A stretch of DNA of 39,176 nt from UMGS1279 sp045577695 (GTDB lineage: Bacteria > Bacillota > Clostridia > Oscillospirales > Acutalibacteraceae): NCBI GenBank assembly GCA_045577695.1, contig JAZNIW010000049.1, forward strand, positions 1-39,176, written 5' to 3'. The translations under genes and the position numbers were made by a program. Below, piece after piece: positions 1 to 7,751 of the stretch. The notes beneath the pieces are model-generated. The model did not search any database. It was not told the origin of the DNA and saw nothing but the letters and a program-made list of their open reading frames with translations. The first letter of the stretch is position 1. Every line of letters starts with the position of its first letter.

Positions 1-400
1 CAACCCCCTCTTGGGAAAAAAACATCAAATAGGCCGAAAAATCCAAAGATTTTTTCGCCCCGCAACTTCCAAACCGCGTACGGGCAACGTTAATACGAAC
101 AACCGAAGGTTGAAGACCCATCTGCTTGGCATAAAATTCAACCCGCTTGGGAATCCATTCCCGTGCGGAATATTTTAATTGCTCAATCTCCGCATTGGTG
201 CGGGTATAAAAATCGGTAACCTGCCTTTGTCGCGCAAGAGCGTTTTGCAACCATTTGTATTTACTTTTTACGAATTGTATAATTCTTTCTTCGGATAAAT
301 GATTGGGAGCTCGCACAATCACAGAGCCATTTCGTGTGACTTCTATCGCCAATGTTTTGCGATGAGAGCGCACCAACTGATAGGAAATATCCTCATTCAT
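1..400 (-). CDS. YgjP-like (DUF45) metallopeptidase family protein, partial (3' end beyond left edge)
   Basis: The first 133 residues are visible, beginning MNEDISYQLVRSHRKTLAIEV. They match the N-terminal beta-rich part of YgjP-like (DUF45, M48-related) zinc metallopeptidases: an RKTLAIEV strand, then a helix with YKWLQNALARQRQ, then TRFGSCGAKKSLDFSAYLMF, which corresponds to the RWGSC...G region just before the catalytic HExxH helix. The catalytic helix itself lies outside the window, so activity cannot be judged. The ATG at 400 has GGAAGG upstream at a normal distance. The gene overlaps the stop of the lipoprotein gene before it by 8 bases (ATGAATGA), which indicates translational coupling. 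It is the last visible gene of the operon starting at 2974. Cellular role in this family is poorly known. Confidence 0.78.
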   Translation of the reverse strand, partial: MNEDISYQLVRSHRKTLAIEVTRNGSVIVRAPNHLSEERIIQFVKSKYKWLQNALARQRQVTDFYTRTNAEIEQLKYSAREWIPKRVEFYAKQMGLQPSVVRINVARTRFGSCGAKKSLDFSAYLMFFSQEGV

Positions 401-902
401 TTTTGTTTTCCTTCCATTCGCTTAAGTCAACCAGCAAGTCGTTTTGCGGTAAAGAAATGCTGGTAGGAAAGCCTTGTGGGTTCACCGAAACCAAGAGCGG
501 CGCGCCGTTTATGGTAGTGCAATAACGATATCCGTTTCCCTCTTTTTCGGCCAAGGGCCCACCGGTTGTCAGTTTTAAAAAGACTTGGCTTAAAAGTTCG
601 GCAAAGCCACCAATACGGTCGGCAGGTACTATTGTACCGGAAAGTCCCTCAAATGAAATGTTCATCGACTTTTTATCGAAGGAGAAGCAAAGTCCTTTTA
701 AGGCGGACGGCTCATCCACTCGAACCGTAAAAAGACCGCCCCCACGAACCTCCAATACAGCCGCATACCGTTCCGCGCCGCACTGAATTTCAGCTTGGCA
801 AACATAGCCTGCCGCAGCGATGGGAACATTCTTTTTCTCTTGACAGGACGTGCCGATTAATAAAACGAAACATACCAAACAAAAGCCAAGGACTTTTCGC
901 AT
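393..902 (-). CDS. small lipoprotein of unknown function
   Basis: This encodes 169 residues. The N-terminus is a typical lipoprotein signal: basic MRK, a hydrophobic core to about residue 16, and lipobox IGTSC with Cys20 as the predicted lipidated residue. The mature part is a beta-rich domain without a motif I recognise. It resembles in style the small outer-face lipoproteins of Clostridia that precede or follow metabolic genes. It starts 8 bases after the stop of the nnrE-nnrD fusion and overlaps the next gene (YgjP-like) by 8 bases, so it is an internal operon member. It would sit on the outer face of the cytoplasmic membrane. A LolA-like or lipid-binding fold is possible, but I cannot show it from sequence. 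Confidence 0.75.
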   Translation of the reverse strand: MRKVLGFCLVCFVLLIGTSCQEKKNVPIAAAGYVCQAEIQCGAERYAAVLEVRGGGLFTVRVDEPSALKGLCFSFDKKSMNISFEGLSGTIVPADRIGGFAELLSQVFLKLTTGGPLAEKEGNGYRYCTTINGAPLLVSVNPQGFPTSISLPQNDLLVDLSEWKENKNE

Positions 903-910
903 AATAACCC

Positions 911-2425
911 CTACCGTTTATTCCATATTTTCGGCAGAAGTTCGATCATATCACTGGTCAAAACACCGCGTTTTCCCATTTTTTCAGCCGCTAAATCACC
1001 CACTGCACCATGAAAATAAACGCCCGCAACCGCCGCTGATAGCGGATTTGTGCCATTCGCTAACAAAGCCGTTATCATACCGGCCAACATATCGCCGCTT
1101 CCGGCCGTCGCCATCGCCTCATTGCCGGTGGTATTCACAAACAGTCTGCCGCAGGGTGATGCTATGACAGTATATGCCCCTTTGAGGACCGTTATTACCT
1201 TTTGCTCGACTGCAAATTTTCGTGCATAAAAAACTCGCTTTTTTTCAATCTCCGAAACGGTAGTATGACATAGCCGCGCCATTTCACCGGGATGCGGCGT
1301 TAGAATTAACGGTGCACGGCAAACTTTCAAAACACTTGGGTCATCTGCCACGGCATTAAGTCCATCCGCATCCAAAACGGTCGGCACCTTAGTTTGCGCC
1401 AGCAGATGGTGAACAGTCTGCACAGCTGACTCACCGGTACTCATACCACAACCAATTAATAGTGCGCTCGCCTTATCAAGTAGTTTGGAAGAAAACGAAT
1501 CAACCGACAAACATCCATCCTTCTCAGACATAGGCAAAAATACCGCTTCCGGCAAACAGGCCATCGTACCAAGATAAACCGATTGCGGCAGACAAACCCG
1601 CACCAAGCCGGCACCGGTTCGCATTGCCGCTCGTGCCGCCAAAAGCGGCGCACCGGCCATTCCATAAGAACCGCCAACAATCACCGCCGTTCCTTTGGTC
1701 CCTTTGTGGGCATTCGGTGGAATGGGAACAAGCGCATCAAAGGCGTTTTTTTCCTCCCAAACCTCGCCGTAAACGTCAGGCAAATGTTCGGTGGAAAATC
1801 CAATCGAAACGGCTACGGTTTTTCCACAAAATTCAACCGATGGAAATAAAAAATGACAAGGTTTGTATCCCATAAAAGAGACGGTCAAATCCGCAATAAC
1901 GGCTGACCCTTTAACCTCGCCCTCATCACAACAAAGGCCACTGGGAAGGTCAAGGGAAATGCAAGCAGCCGTACTATCATTTATTTGGCGAAAAATTTCC
2001 CCAATTTCGCGGTCGGCTGCACCGTGAAACCCGATACCAAAAACGGCATCAACCAACAAATCAGCCGTTTGTATTTGCAAAAGAGAAAGTTCTGGATTAT
2101 CATAATAATTCCAAACCGAAACCTCGGCTTGTTTGGCGCGGCTTAACATCTCCGAACTATCGGCTGTTGTGGGCAAACCCATAGCCAAAATAATCAAAAC
2201 ATTGGCCCCGTATTCTTTACATTTACGAGCCACCACAAAGCCATCGCCGCCGTTGTTGCCGCTACCGGCCACCACGACAACGCGTTTGCCCTTAAGCGAA
2301 AATTCCGCTTGCATCACACGGGTAGCAGCAGAACCGGCATTCTCCATCAACCGCGCTCCGCTCAACCCGCTTTGAAAAGCCAATTGTTCCGCCGTGCGAG
2401 TTTGTTTTGCTGTTAAAATCTTCAA
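911..2425 (-). CDS. nnrDE: bifunctional NAD(P)H-hydrate epimerase / ADP-dependent NAD(P)H-hydrate dehydratase
   Basis: This encodes 504 residues, the usual length for the fused YjeF-type repair enzyme. It epimerises R/S-NAD(P)HX and then dehydrates S-NAD(P)HX back to NAD(P)H using ADP. The N-terminal epimerase part shows GSGNNGGDGFVVARK (about residues 54-68). The C-terminal ribokinase-like dehydratase part shows HKGTKGTAVIVGGS, LTPHPGEMARL, and the signature NTTGNEAMATAGSGDMLAGM near residues 431-450. I place the start at TTG 2425 (MKILTAKQTRTAEQ), which has AAGGTGGG seven bases upstream. A longer in-frame reading from a TTG at 2446 would put that Shine-Dalgarno inside the gene. It lies second in an operon after a DUF6106-like membrane protein gene. 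The assignment is secure; the start is inference. Confidence 0.95.
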   Translation of the reverse strand: MKILTAKQTRTAEQLAFQSGLSGARLMENAGSAATRVMQAEFSLKGKRVVVVAGSGNNGGDGFVVARKCKEYGANVLIILAMGLPTTADSSEMLSRAKQAEVSVWNYYDNPELSLLQIQTADLLVDAVFGIGFHGAADREIGEIFRQINDSTAACISLDLPSGLCCDEGEVKGSAVIADLTVSFMGYKPCHFLFPSVEFCGKTVAVSIGFSTEHLPDVYGEVWEEKNAFDALVPIPPNAHKGTKGTAVIVGGSYGMAGAPLLAARAAMRTGAGLVRVCLPQSVYLGTMACLPEAVFLPMSEKDGCLSVDSFSSKLLDKASALLIGCGMSTGESAVQTVHHLLAQTKVPTVLDADGLNAVADDPSVLKVCRAPLILTPHPGEMARLCHTTVSEIEKKRVFYARKFAVEQKVITVLKGAYTVIASPCGRLFVNTTGNEAMATAGSGDMLAGMITALLANGTNPLSAAVAGVYFHGAVGDLAAEKMGKRGVLTSDMIELLPKIWNKR

Positions 2426-2461
2426 AACACATCCCACCTTTGTCAAAAAACGCGAAAGACC

Positions 2462-2974
2462 TTACTTTGCCGTTCGGGGAATGGATTTCAACACTTCGCC
2501 ACGGGTACGTTCATTCATCGCCAAAACCAGCAAAACCAAGCCTTTTTTCGCGTGGTGAAAAACCATATACTCGGCCTCATCCCCCACATTACAACAGAAA
2601 AACCGAACGTCAAAATTTCGGTTATTGAGTCTTGCTTTGGCCGTTTCATCATAACAACCAAACTCTTCCACTTCGCCAAGTTTTACATTAACCAATCGTT
2701 TTCGGCTACTCTTAGCAATAATTTTATCCACATCTAAATCGCGATTCACCACAATATACTCATACTCTATAGAAAGCCGTTTGCTGAGTTGCACCGCCCC
2801 ATAGAAAACGCCGAAAACTGCCAGCAGTAAAACGGCCATTAAAAACGGGAATTTTAAACTGGCCAAAACCAACAAATACACAAGCGAAAATGCCGCCAAC
2901 CAAATTAAGGAAACCACAGCATATTCTTTTGGTGTTTTACGGATTTTAATCAACTGTTCGCAAAAAATATCCAT
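2462..2974 (-). CDS. DUF6106-like membrane protein, unknown function
   Basis: This encodes 170 residues. It has a short cytosolic N-terminus (MDIFCEQLIKIRKTPKEY), two closely spaced membrane segments at about residues 20-62 (SLIWLAAFSLVYLLVLASLKFPFLMAVLLLAVFGVFYGAV), and a soluble C-terminal domain of about 100 residues containing YEYIVVNRDLDVDKIIAKSSRKR. The topology and the YEYxxVNxDLDVDKI segment match clostridial proteins annotated as DUF6106, from memory and with moderate certainty. The ATG at 2974 is chosen because AAGGGAGT lies six bases upstream; an in-frame ATG at 2992 precedes that site. It is the first gene of the operon reading on to nnrE-nnrD. The promoter is at 3001-3029. Confidence 0.7.
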   Translation of the reverse strand: MDIFCEQLIKIRKTPKEYAVVSLIWLAAFSLVYLLVLASLKFPFLMAVLLLAVFGVFYGAVQLSKRLSIEYEYIVVNRDLDVDKIIAKSSRKRLVNVKLGEVEEFGCYDETAKARLNNRNFDVRFFCCNVGDEAEYMVFHHAKKGLVLLVLAMNERTRGEVLKSIPRTAK

Positions 2975-3000
2975 AACGATACTCCCTTCCATTTTCTTTT

Positions 3001-3029
3001 ATGATACCACATTTTATTCTCTCTATCAA
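3001..3029 (-). promoter_or_regulatory. sigma-A type promoter for the DUF6106-nnrDE-lipoprotein-ygjP operon
   Basis: Reading the minus strand, TTGATA (3024-3029) is followed by 17 bases and TATCAT (3001-3006). The start ATG at 2974 is about 20 bases beyond the expected transcription start. It lies directly after the trpB terminator, so the two units are separated. Confidence 0.75.
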
Positions 3030-3036
3030 GGGAAAA

Positions 3037-3078
3037 AAGGCATTACGGACAAAATTTACCATTTGTCCATAATGCCTT
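3037..3078 (-). terminator. rho-independent terminator after trpB
   Basis: AAGGCATTACGGACAAA and TTTGTCCATAATGCCTT form a 17-base-pair stem (one position is G-U in the minus-strand RNA) with an 8-base loop. In the minus-strand RNA it is followed by a run of U (3033-3038). It begins 13 bases after the trpB stop codon. Confidence 0.92.
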
Positions 3079-3090
3079 GTCATTTACCAA

Positions 3091-4308
3091 TCAGCGGATA
3101 CCGTATTTTTCAATAATATAATCCATATCTTTATCGCCGCGACCCGAAAGGTTAATCAGAATTGAACCATGTTGCATTTGCTTGGCAAGTTTCATACCAA
3201 AGGCAACTGCATGCGAACTTTCGATGGCAGGAATAATGCCTTCCATACGAGAAAGGGTGAAGAATGCATCGATGGTTTCTTGGTCATTAATCACGTCGTA
3301 TTTCACGCGCCCCAAGTCATGCAAAAAGGCGTGTTCGGGACCCGATGAGGGATAGTCCAAACCGCTTGCCACCGAATAAACCGGTGCCGGCTCTCCGCTC
3401 TCATCCTTGAGCATAATACTATTGAAGCCGTGCATAATACCCTCACTTCCATACTTCAAACTGGCGGCATGGTCGCCGAGCGTTTCCCCTCTACCCAAGG
3501 GCTCGATGCCGTAAATATCAACATGGTCATTTAAAAATCCCGAAAAGAATCCAGCCGCATTCGAACCGCCGCCGACACAAGCTACAATAGCATCCGGCAA
3601 TTCACCCGTCATTTCTAAAAACTGTTCGCGGGCTTCTACGCCCACAACACTTTGGAAATCTCGCACCATCATCGGGAAGGGGTGTGGTCCCAACACCGAA
3701 CCAATGCAATAAATCGAATCTTTATATTCGCGACTGTAGGCAGCAAAGGCGGCGTCCACTGCCTCTTTTAACGTGGCAAGACCTTCCGTTACCTCCACCA
3801 CATTGGCGCCGAGAATCTTCATACGGGCCACGTTGGGTGCTTGTTTTTTAATGTCCACCGAACCCATATAAATATCACATTCCAAGCCAAAATAGGCCGC
3901 CGCTGTAGCCAAGGCAACACCGTGTTGGCCGGCGCCGGTTTCGGCAATAACTTTTTTCTTTCCCATATATTTGGCAAGCAACGCTTCCCCCATACAGTGG
4001 TTCAATTTATGGGCACCGGTATGGTTTAGGTCCTCCCGTTTGACATAAAGTTGCACATTGCCAAGTTTGGTAGAAAGGCGTTCTAAATGGGAAATGGGAG
4101 TGGGACGGCCTTGAAATTCTTTTCGAATACGACGCAATTCGCTGATAAATTTGCTGGATTTGCAAATGGTGAAATAAGCCTCAGTGATTTCTTTCATAGC
4201 TTTTTTCAAATCCTCTGAAACATAGACACCGCCATATTTGCCAAAGTATCCGTCCTTATCCGGATAGTTTTTAAAATAAGTATCGAAATTTACATCATTA
4301 AAAACCAT
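3091..4308 (-). CDS. trpB: tryptophan synthase beta chain, stand-alone
   Basis: This encodes 405 residues, a normal TrpB length. The enzyme condenses indole with L-serine to give L-tryptophan using pyridoxal phosphate. The PLP lysine is Lys101 in HTGAHKLNH, the catalytic glutamate is Glu123 in IAETGAGQHG, and the phosphate loop is CVGGGSNAAG. The C-terminal LSGRGDKDM segment is also present. There is no trpA or other trp gene nearby; the gene sits alone between its own T-box leader and a terminator, so it may work as an indole-salvage enzyme or with a TrpA encoded elsewhere. Some positions differ from textbook TrpB (HKLNHCMGEALL where HKINN is usual). The ATG at 4308 has GGAGG at a good distance. 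Confidence 0.96.
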   Translation of the reverse strand: MVFNDVNFDTYFKNYPDKDGYFGKYGGVYVSEDLKKAMKEITEAYFTICKSSKFISELRRIRKEFQGRPTPISHLERLSTKLGNVQLYVKREDLNHTGAHKLNHCMGEALLAKYMGKKKVIAETGAGQHGVALATAAAYFGLECDIYMGSVDIKKQAPNVARMKILGANVVEVTEGLATLKEAVDAAFAAYSREYKDSIYCIGSVLGPHPFPMMVRDFQSVVGVEAREQFLEMTGELPDAIVACVGGGSNAAGFFSGFLNDHVDIYGIEPLGRGETLGDHAASLKYGSEGIMHGFNSIMLKDESGEPAPVYSVASGLDYPSSGPEHAFLHDLGRVKYDVINDQETIDAFFTLSRMEGIIPAIESSHAVAFGMKLAKQMQHGSILINLSGRGDKDMDYIIEKYGIR

Positions 4309-4419
4309 AATACATCCTCCACTGTTTTATCTTCATTACAATAATATTACACTACAATAGAATTCTTTTATATCCTCGCCATCGTGAAAGTCCCATTCGT
4401 TATGCACTCCTTTAAAAAA

Positions 4420-4685
4420 TAAAAAACTCCCATCCCAACTATGGGACAAGAGTTAAATCCTGCGGTACCACCCAAATTCATTCCTAACGGAATGCGCTCT
4501 CTTCGTATACAATCATATACGTTCCGCGGATAACGGGCGGAAATGCCGTCGCACCTACTAAGATAAACCGTTCGGATTGCCCTTAGAAGTCCATTCGAAA
4601 ACGTTTGCTTACCACTTTCCACCGTCTGTGGCTCTCTAAAAAGCAAGGACGCATTCTACTCCTCTTCCTCATTGGTTTTACGTTT
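4420..4685 (-). ncRNA. T-box leader, probable tRNA-Trp specificity, controlling trpB
   Basis: The minus strand carries the core T-box sequence GGGTGGTACCGCAGG (about 4459-4473). It is followed at once by the terminator hairpin with a U tract and preceded by about 200 bases of structured leader. A segment reading GAATGGACTTC has UGG at 4591-4593, at the position expected for the specifier codon on the 3' side of stem I. UGG is the tryptophan codon, which fits the downstream gene. T-box leaders bind the cognate uncharged tRNA and then form an antiterminator, so trpB should be expressed when tRNA-Trp is uncharged. The T-box call is firm; the exact specifier register is inference, because I did not fold the RNA. 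Confidence 0.92.
4421..4452 (-). terminator. T-box regulated intrinsic terminator before trpB
   Basis: In the minus-strand RNA, CUCUUGUCCCA pairs with UGGGAUGGGAG (11 pairs including G-U) around a short loop, and a U run follows directly. It lies just downstream of the T-box sequence and about 110 bases before the trpB start. It is the termination arm of the leader, and may also catch readthrough from the long operon ending at bofA. Confidence 0.88.
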
Positions 4686-4691
4686 TAAGTT

Positions 4692-4720
4692 ATTATACGC
4701 GCAAAAGAATCCGTTGTCAA
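4692..4720 (-). promoter_or_regulatory. consensus sigma-A promoter of the trpB T-box transcript
   Basis: On the minus strand, a perfect TTGACA (4715-4720) and a perfect TATAAT (4692-4697) are separated by 17 bases. Expected transcription start is near 4685, just before the T-box leader. Such a strong promoter fits control exerted after initiation by the T-box. Confidence 0.95.
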
Positions 4721-4742
4721 GTCTTTTGCAGATTTTTTAGCT

Positions 4743-5054
4743 TCAAAGCGTGGAAAAAAGGGTTTGCAAAAGCAATAATCCCACCGTACCGGGCAGGCCC
4801 AAAGCAGCAGCCACACCAAGGCTATATCCGTTCACCGGAATAAAAACATTGCTCCACCGCGCCGTAATGTTAACCAAAAACAGCGCAGCAAGACCAGCGG
4901 CCGTAAAGGAAAAAATAGTTTTAAGGGGATGGCCGGTTTTGGCGGCATACACCAAATAAACCACCCCATATAACGCAGCCAATACAATCCAAACAGTTCT
5001 TCCCAAAGCAGGCACCATCCCAAAAGATTTCTTGATAAACAATATGCGGCCCAC
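4743..5054 (-). CDS. bofA: BofA-family protein (pro-sigma-K processing inhibitor family)
   Basis: This encodes 103 residues from a GTG at 5054. There are two or three hydrophobic segments (about residues 19-38, 48-66 and 80-100) and the family signature near the C-terminus, IPVNGYSLGVAAALGLPGTVGLLLLQ. In Bacillus, BofA holds the SpoIVFB protease inactive in the outer forespore membrane during sporulation. In Clostridia the family is widespread and the exact role is less certain. It is the last gene of the long operon beginning at proS, 27 bases after the WYL regulator. No terminator is visible behind it; the trpB promoter follows within 23 bases of the stop. The start is uncertain: an ATG at residue 13 would remove the basic N-terminus. 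Confidence 0.85.
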   Translation of the reverse strand: MGRILFIKKSFGMVPALGRTVWIVLAALYGVVYLVYAAKTGHPLKTIFSFTAAGLAALFLVNITARWSNVFIPVNGYSLGVAAALGLPGTVGLLLLQTLFSTL

Positions 5055-5081
5055 TCAAGATTTAGCACCTTTTTTCGGTAT

Positions 5082-6095
5082 TTACCGACCGCTTTCACCG
5101 TCGGAATAATTTTTTAAAACAGCGGTGGCCATAGCAATAATACGTTCTTGCAATTCAGCCGGCCGTTCTACCCGCATTTTATCCCCGAACTGCATAATCC
5201 ACGCAGCCAATCCATCACTAACAAAGGCATTACATCCAAATAAAAACCGACCTTCTCCATTTTCACGAATATAAATACGGTCAGAAAAACGGTCAATCAC
5301 CTGCTCTAAAATACCGTTGTCACAATCCAGTGTAATTTCTGTCTGCTCTCCACTGAACATATGAAAAGCTTTGGCGGCATAGTCGGCAACATTAAATTCA
5401 TCACGATATTCACTGACCTCAAAAAACGGGCGATAATCTTCCTCCGTGACAGTTACGGACTTCATACGATCCAACCGCAAATGCAATAAATTATCGTATT
5501 TTTCATAGTTTCCAATTAAATAATAATGGTCATCCGCCCAGATAAGTGCATAGGGACTTACCGTCAATTCTTTTGGTTGAATGGCAAGGTATTTGCCTTC
5601 TTGCAAGGTGTGACGAAGATAGGTTAGGCGCAATTTCTTTTTCTCTTGCAAACCGCGTTCAATCGCATCAATATTGTAATAAATCTCTTCATTATCCGCT
5701 TTGTTGCGGTTGTCAATAAAGGTGCGGCGAGCATAAGCCTCCGCTTGATAGACATTCAAAAGACCTTTGAGTTTTTTCACTAGTTGTGCCGTTTTTTTCT
5801 TGGTGATAAAATCGGCCGCGAGAACGGCATCGGTCAAAAGGGCTACTTCGGGTAATTCGAAATCACGATTAGCCAAAAAATATCCATTTTTCGGGGTTCG
5901 TGTTTTTAGCACATCATACCCGCAAAGAGTTAAGGCTTCCACATCTTCGTAGATGGTTTTGCGGTCACAAGAAGTTCCGTTTTGCTCTAACAGTGAAATC
6001 AATTCCTGCGCCGATAACGGGTGTTCTTCGTCGGTTTTCTGATGCAATATTTTTAGTAGTTGTAAAATGCGAATTTTATTGTTTTTTACCCCCAT
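5082..6095 (-). CDS. WYL-domain transcriptional regulator with N-terminal HTH
   Basis: This encodes 337 residues. Residues 1-80 form a winged helix of the HTH_11 type: RILQLLKILHQKTDEEHPLSAQELISLLEQNG, then DRKTIYEDVEALTLCGYDV as recognition helix and wing. Residues about 140-235 form the WYL domain (KKKLRLTYL, IQPKELTVSPYALIWADDHYYLIGNY, LHLRLDRMKSVTV), followed by a WCX-like C-terminal part. WYL regulators bind nucleic acid or nucleotide ligands and often control DNA damage, phage defence or metabolism genes; the target here is unknown. The start ATG overlaps the stop of the preceding Toprim gene (TAATG), so the two are translationally coupled. bofA follows. Confidence 0.92.
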   Translation of the reverse strand: MGVKNNKIRILQLLKILHQKTDEEHPLSAQELISLLEQNGTSCDRKTIYEDVEALTLCGYDVLKTRTPKNGYFLANRDFELPEVALLTDAVLAADFITKKKTAQLVKKLKGLLNVYQAEAYARRTFIDNRNKADNEEIYYNIDAIERGLQEKKKLRLTYLRHTLQEGKYLAIQPKELTVSPYALIWADDHYYLIGNYEKYDNLLHLRLDRMKSVTVTEEDYRPFFEVSEYRDEFNVADYAAKAFHMFSGEQTEITLDCDNGILEQVIDRFSDRIYIRENGEGRFLFGCNAFVSDGLAAWIMQFGDKMRVERPAELQERIIAMATAVLKNYSDGESGR

Positions 6096-6685
6096 TATTC
6101 CTCATTCCTCCGATACGAATGCATAATCTCCCGTATTTGCGATGGATTTGAAATTTGCGCCAAAATCTTTTTGAGGGTTGAAGTTGACATCGCATATGGC
6201 AAGTCTAAACGGTCCAGCAAATATCGGCGCCGCATTTGTGAATCCGAACCTCCGCAAAGGCCGAGTTCCATCAAAAATGCAGTGGTAATCTCTTGCCTTT
6301 TTTGGTTGGATTCAGACGGAATAAACCGTTCAAATGCCTTTAGGATGGTTTGATGATCTATCCCTTCCACCCCCAGCAATCCTTCCGCAGACGGTTTTTC
6401 TTTTCGCCGTTCTTTTCCCTTTAATCGTGGCAAAAACACATGATAAATCTGTTCTTCTTTTAAAATGTTTTTCAAATAAGAGCGGATAATTCCGCCGGCG
6501 TTGTCGCTGTCGGTCAACACAATTACACCCTTTTCTCCCGCCAATCGGCGCAAAAGAGCGCATTTTTCCTTATCTTTAAAAATACCAAATCCGTCGGTAG
6601 TAATAATGGGGGTATCAAACAGAGAGGAAAGTTTGATTTTATCGTATTTTCCCTCTACCACTATCGGCATATCCAACGAAATCAT
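6095..6685 (-). CDS. Toprim-domain ribonuclease M5-like protein (DUF4093 family)
   Basis: This encodes 196 residues. The Toprim domain covers about residues 6-110, with the catalytic glutamate in VVEGKYDK and the acidic DxD pair in VLTDSDNAGG. The C-terminal half (VEGIDHQTILKAFERF...) matches the DUF4093 extension of RnmV-related proteins. RNase M5 matures 5S rRNA in Bacillus. This one lies between holA and a WYL regulator rather than beside ksgA, so it may be a paralogue with another RNA or DNA substrate. It overlaps holA by 4 bases (ATGA) and the WYL gene by 1 base. The family is clear; the substrate is inference. Confidence 0.83.
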   Translation of the reverse strand: MISLDMPIVVEGKYDKIKLSSLFDTPIITTDGFGIFKDKEKCALLRRLAGEKGVIVLTDSDNAGGIIRSYLKNILKEEQIYHVFLPRLKGKERRKEKPSAEGLLGVEGIDHQTILKAFERFIPSESNQKRQEITTAFLMELGLCGGSDSQMRRRYLLDRLDLPYAMSTSTLKKILAQISNPSQIREIMHSYRRNEE

Positions 6686-7740
6686 ACTTTGCCTCCATTG
6701 GCCGTCTTCATAATCTTGGTCATCAAAACTTCCAATGCCACTTTTGCACCGTCACCGGCGATTTTTACGTTGTTTTTTACAGCCGCATCACTGTTAATAA
6801 TCTCATAAATTATGGTGTCAATCTGCTTTCGGGAAAGGCGTGAAGCATCCCGTGCGGCATTTTTCAGTAAAAAAGAACGATTGGGTGTATAGCCCAAAGC
6901 AGCCGACACACTTTCGGGATTTCTACCGGCATCTAGCGCGGCCTTAACACAGAAAATATCTACATAGGCCGATGCTATTAAGCCGTGTATTTCAGCCGGA
7001 CTGATGCCGGCAGCCATTAACTGATGCAGCAAATAAAAGGCTTGTTCCAACCGACCGGCCAACAAATGCCGCGACATATCATAGACCGAAGTTTCAAGCG
7101 TACGTACACAAACATCGTCTATTGTTTGTTTGGTAACAACGCCATCTATCCCAACAAAGGCGGTCAGTTTTTCCAATTCATTGACCAGAATATTCAAATC
7201 GTTCGAGCAAACCGTAATCATATACCTTGCCGTTGTTTTATCCAAACAAACCCGTCGTTTGGCGGCACCGTTGCACAACATTTTCACCAATTCGTTTTCA
7301 CTTTTATGGTTGAGTTCGCATACAACACCGCCCCCTTTTTCAACCGAGGCTGCTAATTTGGAAAAACGGTTGGATTTTTTTCGAAGAATTTCTTTGACAT
7401 CGTAATACAAAACCAAAACATTACGGTCGGGGGGATTTTCAACCATTTTTTGCAAATCTTTAAAGGTCTCAAGCGAACATCCTTCGAACTCAAAATTAGG
7501 AACTGTAACGCAAATGCGATCGCCCGTAAAAGAAAGTTGGTAAAAATGGTCATAAATTTCTTCTAATCGCGTTTCTTCGGGCATTGAAAAAAGATTCAAA
7601 TCAACCGCATCGCCGGTCGTTTTTTTCGAAATTTGGTTGGTATAATGCTTAATTAAGAAAGAATCTTTACCAAATAGCAAATACACCGGTTTGAGCCTTC
7701 CTGCCGAAATGGTTGCTTTTAAATCGGTTTCTGATATCAT
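6682..7740 (-). CDS. holA: DNA polymerase III delta subunit
   Basis: This encodes 352 residues, the usual length. Delta opens the beta sliding clamp within the clamp-loader complex during replication. Family features visible are the N-terminal LKPVYLLFGKDSFLIKHYTNQI (degenerate P-loop region), LVLYYDVKEILRKKSNRFSKLAA, YMITVCSNDLNILVNELEKLTAFVG in the middle domain, and the C-terminal collar helices (SVYDMSRHLLAGRLEQAFYLLHQL...EIHGLIASAYVDIFCVKAAL). The comEC-holA order is the common bacterial arrangement; the gap between them is 11 bases, with GGAGGT before the ATG. It overlaps the Toprim gene by 4 bases. Confidence 0.95.
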   Translation of the reverse strand: MISETDLKATISAGRLKPVYLLFGKDSFLIKHYTNQISKKTTGDAVDLNLFSMPEETRLEEIYDHFYQLSFTGDRICVTVPNFEFEGCSLETFKDLQKMVENPPDRNVLVLYYDVKEILRKKSNRFSKLAASVEKGGGVVCELNHKSENELVKMLCNGAAKRRVCLDKTTARYMITVCSNDLNILVNELEKLTAFVGIDGVVTKQTIDDVCVRTLETSVYDMSRHLLAGRLEQAFYLLHQLMAAGISPAEIHGLIASAYVDIFCVKAALDAGRNPESVSAALGYTPNRSFLLKNAARDASRLSRKQIDTIIYEIINSDAAVKNNVKIAGDGAKVALEVLMTKIMKTANGGKV

Positions 7741-7751
7741 AATGACCTCCG

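Noticed and set aside
4368..4646. Minus-strand 92-codon reading frame upstream of trpB
   Set aside because: It runs through the T-box leader and its terminator, which explain the conserved sequence; no ribosome binding site.
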